From the NCBI RefSeq assembly GCF_001854605.1, contig NZ_MKJU01000037.1:1-64000 (forward strand): DNA of 64,000 nt, given 5' to 3'. The stretch comes from Pseudoalteromonas amylolytica (lineage in GTDB: Bacteria; Pseudomonadota; Gammaproteobacteria; Enterobacterales; Alteromonadaceae). The position numbers and the translations under genes are program-made. Positions 42,248 through 51,820 of the stretch are shown here, in pieces. The first letter of the stretch is position 1. Each line of letters opens with the position of its first letter. The notes below the pieces were generated by a model, which was given only the letters and a program-made list of their open reading frames with translations, had not been told where the DNA came from and made no database searches.

Positions 42248-43786
42248 TTAGCCGCGAGGACCCGCCTGTTTGATGGCGTCAGAAACATCGTATTTTTCGA
42301 AGTTTTCTTTAAAGTCCGCAGCCAGTTTAGCGGCATATTCAGCGTATTTACCTTTGTCTTCCCAAGTATTAATTGGGTTAAGTAAGGCGCTGTCTACACC
42401 AGGTACCGCGACTGGTACGTCTAAGTTTAGCGACTCAATGTGAGTGGTTTCAACGTCAGCCAATTTGCCTGATACGATAGCATCTACAACGGCACGCGTG
42501 GTTGGAATATCAAAACGCTTACCAATACCGTAAGGACCACCAGTCCAGCCAGTATTTACTAAGTAAACTTTTGCGCCAAACTCACGTACGCGTTTCATAA
42601 GAAGTTCTGCGTAAACGCCTGCTGGACGCGGGAAGAAAGGTGCGCCAAAACAAGTCGAGAACGTTGACTCGATGTCAGCGGTTGAACCGATTTCAGTTGA
42701 ACCTACTTTAGCTGTGTAACCACTTAGGAAGTGGTAAGCCGCAGCTTCTTCAGACAGTACAGATACCGGAGGCAATACGCCGCTTACGTCACAGGTTAAG
42801 AATACTACAGCCTTTGGCTCGCCAGCGCGGTTTTCTACTTTGCGCTTTTCTACGTGCTCAAGCGGGTAAGCTGCGCGAGTGTTTTGCGTTAGGCTCGTGT
42901 CGTTGAAATCAGGTACACGGTTTTCGTCAAGTACGACGTTTTCTAAGATGGTACCGAACTTGATAGCGTTCCAGATCACAGGTTCATTCTTTTGTGATAG
43001 GTCGATACACTTAGCGTAACAACCCCCTTCAATGTTAAATACACTGCCAGGTGCCCAGCCGTGCTCGTCATCACCGATTAGGAAGCGAGTAGGGTCAGCT
43101 GATAGGGTTGTTTTACCTGTACCAGATAAACCGAAGAACAGCGCAGTGTCGCCCGCTTCGCCCACGTTTGCACTACAGTGCATTGGCAATACGCCTTTGG
43201 CTGGAAGTAGGAAGTTCTGTACCGAGAACATTGATTTTTTCATTTCACCAGCATAATGCATACCAGCAAGCAGTACTTTACGCTCTGCAAAGTTGATGAT
43301 CACGGTACCATCACTGTTGGTGCCATCGCGCTCTGGGTCACAAACAAATGAAGGTACATTCATTACATGCCACTGAGGTAAGTCAGCTGCATTATAACGC
43401 TCAGGTTCAATAAACATGTTTTTAGCAAAAATATGGTGCCAAGCAGTTTCAGTAGTTACTACAACTGGTAAATAGTGCTCTGGATCTGCACCCACTTCAA
43501 GGTGAGAGACGAAGTGGTCATTGCTTTGTACGTGTGCTTCAACACGAGCCCATAGTGCATTAAATTTTTCCGCATCGAATGGGCGGTTAACGTTGCCCCA
43601 TTGGATGTCGTTTTCAGTGCTTGGCTCTTTTACGATAAAACGATCACTTGGTGAACGGCCTGTACGACGGCCAGTTTTAGCTACGAAAGCCCCATTTGCG
43701 GCTAAAGTGCCTTCACCACGGCTAATGGCGTGTTCGACAAGTTCGGCTGCAGTTAAATCGACAAAACGAGTAGCGCTTGAAGTCAT
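42248..43786 (-). CDS. pckA: Phosphoenolpyruvate carboxykinase (ATP)
   Basis: 512 residues. Converts oxaloacetate to phosphoenolpyruvate with ATP, the entry to gluconeogenesis. P-loop at FFGLSGTGKTTLSADP, Mn-binding IGDDEHGW just after, the N-terminal GRRTGRSPSDRFIV and the C-terminal VNTGWTGGPYGIGKRF are all present. Two identical 14-bp operators lie 140-190 bases upstream, so it is under specific repressor or activator control. Transcribed in the same direction as hslO but separated from it by a terminator. Confidence 0.96.
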   Translation of the reverse strand: MTSSATRFVDLTAAELVEHAISRGEGTLAANGAFVAKTGRRTGRSPSDRFIVKEPSTENDIQWGNVNRPFDAEKFNALWARVEAHVQSNDHFVSHLEVGADPEHYLPVVVTTETAWHHIFAKNMFIEPERYNAADLPQWHVMNVPSFVCDPERDGTNSDGTVIINFAERKVLLAGMHYAGEMKKSMFSVQNFLLPAKGVLPMHCSANVGEAGDTALFFGLSGTGKTTLSADPTRFLIGDDEHGWAPGSVFNIEGGCYAKCIDLSQKNEPVIWNAIKFGTILENVVLDENRVPDFNDTSLTQNTRAAYPLEHVEKRKVENRAGEPKAVVFLTCDVSGVLPPVSVLSEEAAAYHFLSGYTAKVGSTEIGSTADIESTFSTCFGAPFFPRPAGVYAELLMKRVREFGAKVYLVNTGWTGGPYGIGKRFDIPTTRAVVDAIVSGKLADVETTHIESLNLDVPVAVPGVDSALLNPINTWEDKGKYAEYAAKLAADFKENFEKYDVSDAIKQAGPRG

Positions 43787-43927
43787 GTTATTACCTAAAT
43801 GTGAGAATTGAACGGGATAGCTCTGAGTTCTTAAGCTGAATTTATAGTACCAGATGGTTTTGAGATATTCGAGCTTTTGGAGGCGCTAAAAAGGCATAAA
43901 AACGTCAAAAAACTTAAATAATTTCAA

Positions 43928-43941
43928 TGATACCGGTGTCA
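43928..43941. promoter_or_regulatory. Operator 1 upstream of pckA
   Basis: TGATACCGGTGTCA, a 14-bp palindrome centred on CG. An identical copy lies 32 bases further on. It has the shape of a LacI-family operator. Confidence 0.6.
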
Positions 43942-43959
43942 TGAAAATTACTAAATTTG

Positions 43960-43973
43960 TGATACCGGTGTCA
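43960..43973. promoter_or_regulatory. Operator 2 upstream of pckA
   Basis: A second exact copy of TGATACCGGTGTCA, 32 bases (three helical turns) from the first, so two dimers would bind the same face of DNA. It lies 174 bases before the pckA start. Confidence 0.6.
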
Positions 43974-43985
43974 TTTTTTCCTAAC

Positions 43986-44014
43986 AATAAAGCCGTCGTT
44001 TTGACGGCTTTATT
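43986..44014 (-). terminator. hslO terminator
   Basis: A 12-bp stem AATAAAGCCGTC / GACGGCTTTATT with 5-base loop, 25 bases past the hslO stop, ending in T-rich sequence on the minus strand. Confidence 0.78.
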
Positions 44015-44038
44015 ATGGAAACATTCGCTAAGGTAGAT

Positions 44039-44884
44039 TTAGTTAAATATTGCCTTAATATCGTCTTTGCTGAAAACGTAGTTTTTCAAGCAGTAATGAC
44101 AGCTGATGTTGATCTCACCTTGCTTTTCAATATCCGCAAGCAGTGCTTCTTGACCTACATTCACCAAAGCATTAATTGTTTTTTCGCGACTACAACCACA
44201 CACGAAGTTAATCTCCTGTGGCTCAAACAATTGCGGATTATCTTCGTGATATAAACGTGTCAGTACGGTTTGCGCGTCTAAATCCAACAGCTCTTCATCT
44301 TTAATGGTGTTGCTCAGCGCTTCAAGATGTACAAAGTCTTCTTGTGACTTTTCTTTATCAACTGGCAGTACCTGTAAGAATAGACCCGCAGCTTTAACAC
44401 GTTCCCCTTCGGTGCTGGTTGCAAACCATAGGCGAGTTTTAAGTTGTTCTGATTGCGTAAAGTAATCTTCTAGACACTCAGCCAAAGAATCAGAGGTGAG
44501 AGGCACGATACCTTGATAACGCTCGCCTTTGGTTGGTGTAATGGTAATGACCATATACCCTTTACCCATTAGCTCTGAGATTGTGGTCCCAGCAACTTCG
44601 CTTTGTAAGCGCGCAACACCACGCATGTTTTGCTGGTGATCACCATTGATAACCGCATACTTTACTGGGCCGTCGCCTTGTAACTGTACGGCGATGTCAC
44701 CTTCAAACTTCAAAGTGGCCGTCAATAAACTGGTCGCAACTAATAGCTCACCCAGTAATGCTTGCACTGCTTGGGGATAGTCATGTCCAGCAATGATCTC
44801 ATTAAAGGTATGATCTATTTGTACCAGTTCGCCGCGTACATCGAGTTTTTCGAAAATATAGCGGTGGAGTAAATCAGGTTGCAT
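44039..44884 (-). CDS. hslO: Redox-activated chaperone Hsp33
   Basis: 281 residues. A holdase activated by oxidative stress. The N-terminal domain begins DLLHRYIFEKLDVRGELVQ. The C-terminal zinc switch has the two Cys pairs CGCS and CHYC needed to bind zinc in the reduced form. It is 11 bases downstream of hslR on the same strand, the usual hslRO operon. Confidence 0.95.
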   Translation of the reverse strand: MQPDLLHRYIFEKLDVRGELVQIDHTFNEIIAGHDYPQAVQALLGELLVATSLLTATLKFEGDIAVQLQGDGPVKYAVINGDHQQNMRGVARLQSEVAGTTISELMGKGYMVITITPTKGERYQGIVPLTSDSLAECLEDYFTQSEQLKTRLWFATSTEGERVKAAGLFLQVLPVDKEKSQEDFVHLEALSNTIKDEELLDLDAQTVLTRLYHEDNPQLFEPQEINFVCGCSREKTINALVNVGQEALLADIEKQGEINISCHYCLKNYVFSKDDIKAIFN

Positions 44885-44895
44885 TTATTTAAATC

Positions 44896-45306
44896 CTAGC
44901 TTGATTTCAATTTGAGTAATTCGCGTCTTTGCTTTTTGTCCGGTTTGTTAACAGGATGTGGTGCAAAAAAGCTGTTGTTCTTGCGCGCTATTGCGTTTTG
45001 TTCGCGCTTTTTAACACTTTGTTCCGATTCTCGGTAAGATTGCTGGGCAATTGGCGCTGATTGACGTTTGTCGAGTAACACCAAAACAGTCACTTCTTTT
45101 TCATCAAACCCTTGTGCTAGCTTAATGGTGGCACCAAGTTCAACTAACTTACTGGGTTTACAGCGTTGCCCGTTATAGTGTACTTTACCCCCTTGGACCA
45201 TTTCTCGAGCGATCGCTCGAGTCTTGTAAAATCGTGCAGCCCATAGCCATTTGTCTAGCCTGACGGCACCATTTTGCTGTGGTTGTTCAAGGGTTTTTTT
45301 AGTCAC
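44896..45306 (-). CDS. hslR: Heat-shock protein Hsp15 (S4 domain)
   Basis: 136 residues. Binds stalled 50S subunits carrying peptidyl-tRNA. S4 RNA-binding domain at about 17-75: VRLDKWLWAARFYKTRAIAR, then GGKVHYNGQRCKPSKLVELG. The basic tail (KQRRELLKLKSS) is typical. Paired with hslO. Confidence 0.94.
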   Translation of the reverse strand: MTKKTLEQPQQNGAVRLDKWLWAARFYKTRAIAREMVQGGKVHYNGQRCKPSKLVELGATIKLAQGFDEKEVTVLVLLDKRQSAPIAQQSYRESEQSVKKREQNAIARKNNSFFAPHPVNKPDKKQRRELLKLKSS

Positions 45307-45455
45307 AATTTATTAACCATAAAGAATGTGGAATAATGCGACAAATTTAGCATATTTCAATGTTCAAAAAAAGGTCGTGGAACTCTCGCGATGTATTGTG
45401 TTCAAAGGGATGCCCGCTGACCACTCAGTGCAGACAAACTGTCATATTAGTGCGC

Positions 45456-45484
45456 TTGTTGAATTTACACTGAAAAGGTACACT
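45456..45484 (+). promoter_or_regulatory. Possible gsp operon promoter
   Basis: TTGTTG and TACACT separated by 17 bases, 31 bases before the gspC start. The hexamers match the consensus only moderately. Confidence 0.35.
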
Positions 45485-45515
45485 GGGAAGCTCAATAGAA
45501 TAAGAAAAGACGGAT

Positions 45516-46424
45516 ATGGAATTACAAATACAACAGTTACAAAAAGTATTGCTTGGGCTACCCCATGCAAAACTCAGTCGTTTAGTGGTTTATTTAGCTG
45601 TTGTTTATATCGCTTATTTAATGTCTCAGCTTTTTTGGTTGGTTTGGCCTCAGCCTGTCACGCAGCCATTACCTTCAATGTCTTCGGTTTATGCCTCAAC
45701 CAGTTCAGCTGTGAATAGCCAATCAATCATTCAACAAAACTTATTTGGTGATGCTGGTAGTAAGCCTAAAGAACAACCCAAAGCTATTGTTTCTGATGCG
45801 CCTCAAACTGCACTCAATGTGCGTTTAACGGGGATAGTCGCAGTGAGTTTAAATGACAGAGCAGGCCTTGCCATTATTGAATCTCAAGGTCGACAAACCA
45901 CTTACGAAGTTCAAGAAGCGATTGAAGGCACGCGTGCTAAATTGGCCCAAGTGTTACCGGATCGCGTTATTCTAGATGTGAGTGGCCGTTTTGAAACGCT
46001 CATGCTCGATGGGCTTGAATACTCCACGAATGTAGCGATGCCTGTGGCGCCTAAATCTTCAGTGCAGGAGCGTCCATCTCGAAGTGGCGGTTCTCAATTA
46101 GTTCGTCGTGAGGTTCCAAGTGAACTAGAACAGAAAAAAGATGAGCTGTTGAAAGACCCAGGCAAACTACTCGATTATATTCGCATCACGCCACATCGCA
46201 GCGCAGGCCAGTTATTAGGCTACCGCTTGAGCCCTGGCAAAGACCCTGCCTTGTTCAGCAAAATGGGTCTAAAAAATAATGATTTAGCTGTTGCTATCAA
46301 TGGCTATCAACTCACGGATATGAAACAGGCTATGTCAGCCATGAATGAGCTAAGAAACAGCACAGATGCAACCATTACCATAGAGCGTGATGGCCAAGTC
46401 ATGAGCGTACAATTTAGCCTGTAA
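45516..46424 (+). CDS. gspC: Type II secretion protein GspC (inner-membrane clamp)
   Basis: 302 residues. One N-terminal membrane segment (LVVYLAVVYIAYLMSQLFWLVW), then a homology-region domain (LNVRLTGIVAVSLNDRAGLA) that contacts the secretin N0 domain, and a C-terminal PDZ domain (from about 215; GLKNNDLAVAINGYQLTDM). Links the inner-membrane platform to GspD and helps select substrates. First of twelve gsp genes. Confidence 0.95.
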   Translation: MELQIQQLQKVLLGLPHAKLSRLVVYLAVVYIAYLMSQLFWLVWPQPVTQPLPSMSSVYASTSSAVNSQSIIQQNLFGDAGSKPKEQPKAIVSDAPQTALNVRLTGIVAVSLNDRAGLAIIESQGRQTTYEVQEAIEGTRAKLAQVLPDRVILDVSGRFETLMLDGLEYSTNVAMPVAPKSSVQERPSRSGGSQLVRREVPSELEQKKDELLKDPGKLLDYIRITPHRSAGQLLGYRLSPGKDPALFSKMGLKNNDLAVAINGYQLTDMKQAMSAMNELRNSTDATITIERDGQVMSVQFSL

Positions 46425-46451
46425 CAATAGTAAATTTGGAGTTTAAAAATA

Positions 46452-48524
46452 ATGGGTAAAAAGCTACACCTCACAAAAATCAAAAAAGGGTTAGCTAGAT
46501 ATGCGGCTCTGATGTTAGCAGCTGGATTGTCGCTTTCTGTATCTGCTGTTGAGTATGCTGCCAACTTCAAAGGAACCGATATTAACGAGTTTATTAATAT
46601 CGTTGGCAAGAACTTGAATAAAACCATCATTATTGACCCGAACGTGCGTGGCAACATTAATGTGCGTAGTTACGAGTTGATGGATGAGTCGCTGTATTAC
46701 CAGTTCTTTTTAAACGTTCTTGAAGTCTATGGCTACTCGGTTACTGAGATGCAAAGTGGCGTGCTTAAGGTTGTACGTAGCTCTGACGGTAAAAAAGGTA
46801 ACGTACCGCTGGTTGAAGGCGAAGAAATGGGCAACGGAGATGTGATGATCACCCGAGTGGTACGCGTAAAGAATGTAAGCGTACAAGAACTTGGCCCGCT
46901 TATTCGTCAATTCAGTGACCAAAAAGACGGTGGTCATGTTACTAACTTAAACTCAGCAAACGTGATGATGTTGACCGGGCACGCAGCGTCAGTAAACCGC
47001 TTAGTTGATATCATCAAGTCGGTTGACCAAGCCGGCGACAAGCGTGTTGATATCGTAAAACTTAACCATGCGACCGCCGATGACGTGGTATCGGTTGTTG
47101 AAAATATCTATAAAGATAGCGGCAAGGGTGCAATTCCTGACTTTTTGATCCCCAAAGTGGTGGCTGATAGCCGTACCAACAGTGTGATCGTCAGTGGTGA
47201 GTCTCAGGCGCGTAGCCGTGCAACAGATTTAATCAAACGCCTTGATAATGAGTTGGAAAACCAAGGTAACACCAAGGTGTTCTACCTTAACTACGCCAAA
47301 GCTGAAGACTTAGTAAAAGTACTTCAAGGTGTGAGCAAAACCCTGCAAGAAGATGCACAGGGCGGCGCCAATAATACCCGTAGCAGCCGTACTAATAAAA
47401 ATGAAACCAGCATTGAAGCGCACCAAGATTCAAACTCACTAGTGATTACTGCCCAACCTGACACCATGCGTTCGCTATCACAGGTGATTGAACAGCTTGA
47501 TATTCGTCGTGCGCAGGTATTGGTTGAGGCCATCGTGGTGGAAGTACTGGAGAGCGATGGTATTAACTTTGGCTTGCAGTGGATCTCAGAAAAGGGTGGC
47601 ATGTTGCAGTTTAACAACGGCAGTGCTGTACCCATTGGTTCATTGGCGGTTGCGGCGGAGCAGGCGAGAGACAAAGAAATTACTAAAAATGTCATTGGTC
47701 AAGAAAGTGGCAAGGCAACGGCATATACTGAAACCGTTGAAGGTGACTTAGGGCCTCTCGGCCAGTTACTCGGCGGTGTAAATGGTTTGGCCATGGGGAT
47801 TATCAAAAACGACTGGGGCGCGATTGTTCAAGCCATCTCTAGTGATACCAAATCAAACATTCTTGCTACGCCTTCTGTAACCACCATGGACAACGAAGAA
47901 GCGTCTATGATTGTCGGTCAGGAAGTACCTGTGATCACTGGCTCTACCTCAGGTGATAACAACTCTAACCCATTCCAAACGGTAGACCGTCAAGAAGTGG
48001 GTATTAAATTAAAAGTCACGCCACAAATTAACGATGGTTCGGCGGTACAGCTTACCATTGAACAAGAAGTGTCAAGCGTCAGTGGTGCCACGGCGGTGGA
48101 TATTGCAGTAAACAAACGTGCGATTAATACCACGGTAATTGCCGACGATGGCGGCATGGTAATTTTAGGTGGTTTGATTGATGAAGACGTACAAGAAAGT
48201 GTTTCTAAGGTGCCACTACTTGGTGATATTCCAGTATTAGGTCACTTGTTCAAATCAACGGGCACCACCAAACGTAAGCGTAATTTATTGGTGTTCATCC
48301 GTCCGACTATCATTCGTGATAGCCGCAGTATGAACAAACTAAGCCACTCTAAGTACAACTTTATTCGTACTGAGCAGCAGATCCAGCAAGAAGATGGCAT
48401 CGAGCTTATGCCATTTGAGCAAACACCTGTGCTACCTGAGTGGAATGATGCGCTGGTATTGCCACCTACTTACGAAGAGTACCTAGACAAGCAAAATAAT
48501 AATGAGCGTAGCAATGATGACTGA
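46452..48524 (+). CDS. gspD: Type II secretion secretin GspD
   Basis: 690 residues with a signal peptide (to about 35, SLSVSAVEY). N0 domain (NFKGTDINEFINIVGKNLNK), N1-N3 repeats, the Gly-rich secretin core (from about 400; VQAISSDTKSNILATPSV, then VGQEVPVITGS) and VPLLGDIPVLGHLF near the end. It forms the outer-membrane channel. The pilotin (GspS) is not in this window. GGAG precedes the ATG. Confidence 0.96.
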   Translation: MGKKLHLTKIKKGLARYAALMLAAGLSLSVSAVEYAANFKGTDINEFINIVGKNLNKTIIIDPNVRGNINVRSYELMDESLYYQFFLNVLEVYGYSVTEMQSGVLKVVRSSDGKKGNVPLVEGEEMGNGDVMITRVVRVKNVSVQELGPLIRQFSDQKDGGHVTNLNSANVMMLTGHAASVNRLVDIIKSVDQAGDKRVDIVKLNHATADDVVSVVENIYKDSGKGAIPDFLIPKVVADSRTNSVIVSGESQARSRATDLIKRLDNELENQGNTKVFYLNYAKAEDLVKVLQGVSKTLQEDAQGGANNTRSSRTNKNETSIEAHQDSNSLVITAQPDTMRSLSQVIEQLDIRRAQVLVEAIVVEVLESDGINFGLQWISEKGGMLQFNNGSAVPIGSLAVAAEQARDKEITKNVIGQESGKATAYTETVEGDLGPLGQLLGGVNGLAMGIIKNDWGAIVQAISSDTKSNILATPSVTTMDNEEASMIVGQEVPVITGSTSGDNNSNPFQTVDRQEVGIKLKVTPQINDGSAVQLTIEQEVSSVSGATAVDIAVNKRAINTTVIADDGGMVILGGLIDEDVQESVSKVPLLGDIPVLGHLFKSTGTTKRKRNLLVFIRPTIIRDSRSMNKLSHSKYNFIRTEQQIQQEDGIELMPFEQTPVLPEWNDALVLPPTYEEYLDKQNNNERSNDD

Positions 48525-50091
48525 TAGCAAGGTAGAGGCAGTTACTGAAGTGCCTGTTAGTGAGTTATCTACACAAGAAATGCCAGCGGACGTGCTAGAG
48601 CACTCTGAGCATGTGGCGCACTCGCCTCTGCGACTGCCATTTGCGTATGCACGTCGAGAAGGAATGCTATTGAGTAAACAACCGGATGGTCTGGTTGTTT
48701 ACTATCGCGGTGAACTGGATGTGACCACCTTACTTGAGGTGAGACGCGTTGCGGGCGAAGCATTTACTTTAGAGCAACTAGATGACGATAAGTTTGAGTT
48801 ATTACTTGAGGCGTCATATCAAAGAGATAGCTCTGAAACCCAACAGATGATGGAAGACATCGGCAACGAGGTAGATTTATTCTCGCTTGCTGAAGAGTTG
48901 CCACAAACCGAAGACTTGTTGGCGGCGGATGACGATGCACCAATTATTAAGCTGATCAACGCCATGCTCAGTGAAGCCATCAAAGAAGGGGCGTCGGATA
49001 TTCACATTGAGACCTTTGAGCAATCTTTGGTGATCCGTTTCCGTGTTGATGGCGTGCTAAAAGAAGTTCTAAAACCAAACCGAAAACTGGCATCACTATT
49101 GGTCTCTCGTATCAAGGTTATGGCAAAACTGGATATCGCGGAAAAGCGTATTCCGCAAGATGGCCGTATTAGCCTACGTATTGCGGGACGTGCGGTTGAT
49201 GTGCGTGTATCAACCATGCCTTCAAGCTTTGGTGAGCGTGTGGTGCTGCGTCTACTTGATAAAAACAATGCTCGTCTAAACCTAGAAGACTTAGGTATGA
49301 CGGAGCGCAACCGTGAGTTGTTCGCAGACATCATCAACAAGCCTCATGGTATTATTCTTGTGACAGGTCCAACGGGTTCAGGTAAAAGTACCACCTTGTA
49401 CGCGGGCATGAGCCAGATCAACTCAAAAGATCGCAACATTTTGACGGTTGAAGACCCGATTGAATATGAGATCCCTGGCATCGGTCAAACTCAGGTAAAC
49501 ACTAAGGTCGACATGACATTTGCACGAGGTTTACGTGCGATTTTACGTCAGGATCCGGATGTGGTGATGGTCGGTGAGATCCGAGATTTAGAAACCGGAC
49601 AAATTGCGGTACAAGCATCACTAACTGGTCACTTGGTAATGTCTACCCTGCATACCAACACGGCAGCGGGTGCCATTACGCGGATGGAAGACATGGGTGT
49701 TGAGCCATTCTTATTGTCATCATCACTATTGGGTGTGTTATCACAGCGCTTAGTTAGAACATTATGCCCAAGCTGTAAAGAAGCACATCAGGCTGATGCA
49801 CGTGAGTGCGAGTTGCTTGGCGTATCGCAAGACGAACCGGTCATGATTTATCGCGCGGTAGGTTGTGAAGAGTGTAACTTTAATGGTTATAAAGGCCGTA
49901 CAGGTATTCATGAACTACTGGTGGTGGATGAAACCATTCGTGAGCTTATTCACAACGGTAAAGGTGAACAGGCAGTAGAAAAGTACATTCGCAAAAACAG
50001 CCCAAGCATTCGCCAAGACGGTATTGCAAGGGTACTCAAAGGTCAAACTACCTTGGAAGAAGTATTGCGTGTAACACGTGAGGAAGGTTAG
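48502..50091 (+). CDS. gspE: Type II secretion ATPase GspE
   Basis: 529 residues. Cytoplasmic hexameric ATPase that drives pseudopilus assembly. Walker A GPTGSGKSTTLYAG, Asp box VEDPIEYEIPGIGQTQV, Walker B PDVVMVGEIRD, His box LVMSTLHTNTA, and the zinc tetracysteine (LCPSC and CEEC). Start could be the ATG at 48502, 48514 or 48517 (MTDSKVEAV); the shorter starts still overlap the gspD stop. The N-terminal domain binds GspL. Confidence 0.95.
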   Translation: MSVAMMTDSKVEAVTEVPVSELSTQEMPADVLEHSEHVAHSPLRLPFAYARREGMLLSKQPDGLVVYYRGELDVTTLLEVRRVAGEAFTLEQLDDDKFELLLEASYQRDSSETQQMMEDIGNEVDLFSLAEELPQTEDLLAADDDAPIIKLINAMLSEAIKEGASDIHIETFEQSLVIRFRVDGVLKEVLKPNRKLASLLVSRIKVMAKLDIAEKRIPQDGRISLRIAGRAVDVRVSTMPSSFGERVVLRLLDKNNARLNLEDLGMTERNRELFADIINKPHGIILVTGPTGSGKSTTLYAGMSQINSKDRNILTVEDPIEYEIPGIGQTQVNTKVDMTFARGLRAILRQDPDVVMVGEIRDLETGQIAVQASLTGHLVMSTLHTNTAAGAITRMEDMGVEPFLLSSSLLGVLSQRLVRTLCPSCKEAHQADARECELLGVSQDEPVMIYRAVGCEECNFNGYKGRTGIHELLVVDETIRELIHNGKGEQAVEKYIRKNSPSIRQDGIARVLKGQTTLEEVLRVTREEG

Positions 50092-50093
50092 TT

Positions 50094-51320
50094 ATGGCGG
50101 CGTTTGAGTATCGAGCCTTAGATGGAAAAGGCAAAGAAAAATCAGGGATTTTAGAAGCTGATACCGCCAAGCAAGTCAGGCAAATGCTGCGTGAAAAGGC
50201 GATGATGCCGCTGGAAGTCTCGCCTGCTGCTGAAAAAGACAAGCAGCAAAGTGGTGGGGGCTTTAAGTTGTTTCAAGGCTACAAGCCGTCGGTGGCAGAT
50301 CTTGCTTTGATCACACGTCAATTGGCGACTTTGATCCAGTCTTCTTTACCTGTAGAAGCGGCAGTGATGGCCGTTGCGGAGCAGTGCGAAAAACCAAGAC
50401 TGAAGCGAATGCTGATGTCGGTGCGCTCAAAGGTTGTAGAAGGTTATACCCTAGCCGACGGTATGTCTGAGTTTCCACATGTTTTCGATAACTTGTATCG
50501 CTCAATGGTGGCGGCGGGTGAAAAGTCAGGACACCTTGATGAGGTACTGAACCGACTTGCCGATTACACCGAACAGCGCCAGCATATGCGTAGCCAAATT
50601 ACGCAGGCGATGGTTTACCCCACCATTTTGGTAATTTTTGCGATTGCAATCGTATCGGTTTTGCTCGGCACGGTTGTGCCAAAGATATTGAAAACATTTG
50701 AGAAATCAAAGCAGGTTTTGCCATGGACCACAGAGTGGGTGATGGCTGCGAGTAATTTTGTGCAGGATTATTGGTTGATCACCTTAGTGGTGTTAACCAG
50801 CAGTATGGTGCTGTTCAAACGCGCGTTAACGCAACCCAAATTCCGTTTTTGGTTTGATAGCAAAATGTTGATGCTGCCTGGCATTGGTAAAGTTAGCCGA
50901 GGCATTAATACCGCGAGGTTTGCACGCACATTGAGTATCCTATCATCCAGTTCAGTGCCATTACTTGAAGGGATGAAAATCTCAGGACAGGTGCTTGAGA
51001 ATGAAAAAATCAAAGCCGCTGTCGCTGAGGCTGCAACACGAGTCAGTGAAGGGGCAAGTTTACGAGCCGCGTTGCATCAAACCAAGTTGTTTCCACCTAT
51101 GATGCTGCACATGATAGCCAGTGGTGAAAAATCGGGTGAATTGGAACAAATGCTAGAGCGTGCCGCCAATAACCAAGATCGTGAGTTTGAAAGCATGGTC
51201 AACGTATCGTTAAAGTTACTGGAACCCGCTATGATAGCAAGCATGGCGGTAATCGTGTTGTTCATTGTAATGGCAATATTACAGCCAATCATGGCGATGA
51301 ATAAGGCAGTGGGCTTATAA
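50094..51320 (+). CDS. gspF: Type II secretion platform protein GspF
   Basis: 408 residues, polytopic inner-membrane protein with two GspF repeats (FEYRALDGKGKEKSGIL at the start; LITRQLATLIQSSLPVEAA; and FARTLSILSSSSVPLLEGM in the second half) and three membrane segments. Contacts GspE and GspL. Confidence 0.95.
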   Translation: MAAFEYRALDGKGKEKSGILEADTAKQVRQMLREKAMMPLEVSPAAEKDKQQSGGGFKLFQGYKPSVADLALITRQLATLIQSSLPVEAAVMAVAEQCEKPRLKRMLMSVRSKVVEGYTLADGMSEFPHVFDNLYRSMVAAGEKSGHLDEVLNRLADYTEQRQHMRSQITQAMVYPTILVIFAIAIVSVLLGTVVPKILKTFEKSKQVLPWTTEWVMAASNFVQDYWLITLVVLTSSMVLFKRALTQPKFRFWFDSKMLMLPGIGKVSRGINTARFARTLSILSSSSVPLLEGMKISGQVLENEKIKAAVAEAATRVSEGASLRAALHQTKLFPPMMLHMIASGEKSGELEQMLERAANNQDREFESMVNVSLKLLEPAMIASMAVIVLFIVMAILQPIMAMNKAVGL

Positions 51321-51388
51321 GCCCATAACAAACATTTCAGCATGTCTTACTCATGCTGCACAGAGTTTAACTTTTGAGGGAAAATATC

Positions 51389-51814
51389 GTGAAAAAGCAA
51401 GCAGGTTTTTCATTACTAGAAGTAATGGTAGTACTGGTGATCATTGGTATGATCATGTCTATCGTGGCACCAAACATTATGGGCCAACAAGAAGAAGCAG
51501 CTTTGGATAAAGCTAAGTTAGATATTCAGCAATTAGAAGATGCAATGAATATGTACAAGCTAAAAAACAAGGCCTTCCCAACTACTGAGCAGGGGTTAGA
51601 AGCACTGGTCAATCAGACAACCATTGACCCAGTACCAAAACGTTTCCCTGATGGTGGCTTTATCTCTAAGCTTCCGGAAGATCCATGGGGCAATCCATAC
51701 CAACTAGTGAGCCCAGGAGAAATGGGTAAAATCGACATCTTCTCAATGGGTCCAGACGGCGAAGTAGGTACCGATGACGACATTGGTAACTGGGACGACG
51801 AGACACAGCGTTAA
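51389..51814 (+). CDS. gspG: Major pseudopilin GspG
   Basis: 141 residues from a GTG at 51389, with GAGGGA eight bases upstream; a TTG at 51374 in frame is less likely. Prepilin cleavage after Gly6 (KKQAG|FSLLEVMVVLVIIGM), with Glu at +5. The calcium-binding loop DPWGNPYQL and GPDGEVGTDDDIGNW is complete. Builds the pseudopilus. Confidence 0.95.
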   Translation: MKKQAGFSLLEVMVVLVIIGMIMSIVAPNIMGQQEEAALDKAKLDIQQLEDAMNMYKLKNKAFPTTEQGLEALVNQTTIDPVPKRFPDGGFISKLPEDPWGNPYQLVSPGEMGKIDIFSMGPDGEVGTDDDIGNWDDETQR

Positions 51815-51820
51815 ACCTAT

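Noticed and set aside
42016..42336. A 106-codon minus-strand frame at the 3' end of pckA
   Set aside because: It overlaps the pckA coding end and its terminator and shows no protein character; it is a shadow frame.
45326..45718. A 130-codon frame on the + strand before and inside gspC
   Set aside because: It overlaps the first 200 bases of gspC in another frame, has no binding site and no recognisable protein features.
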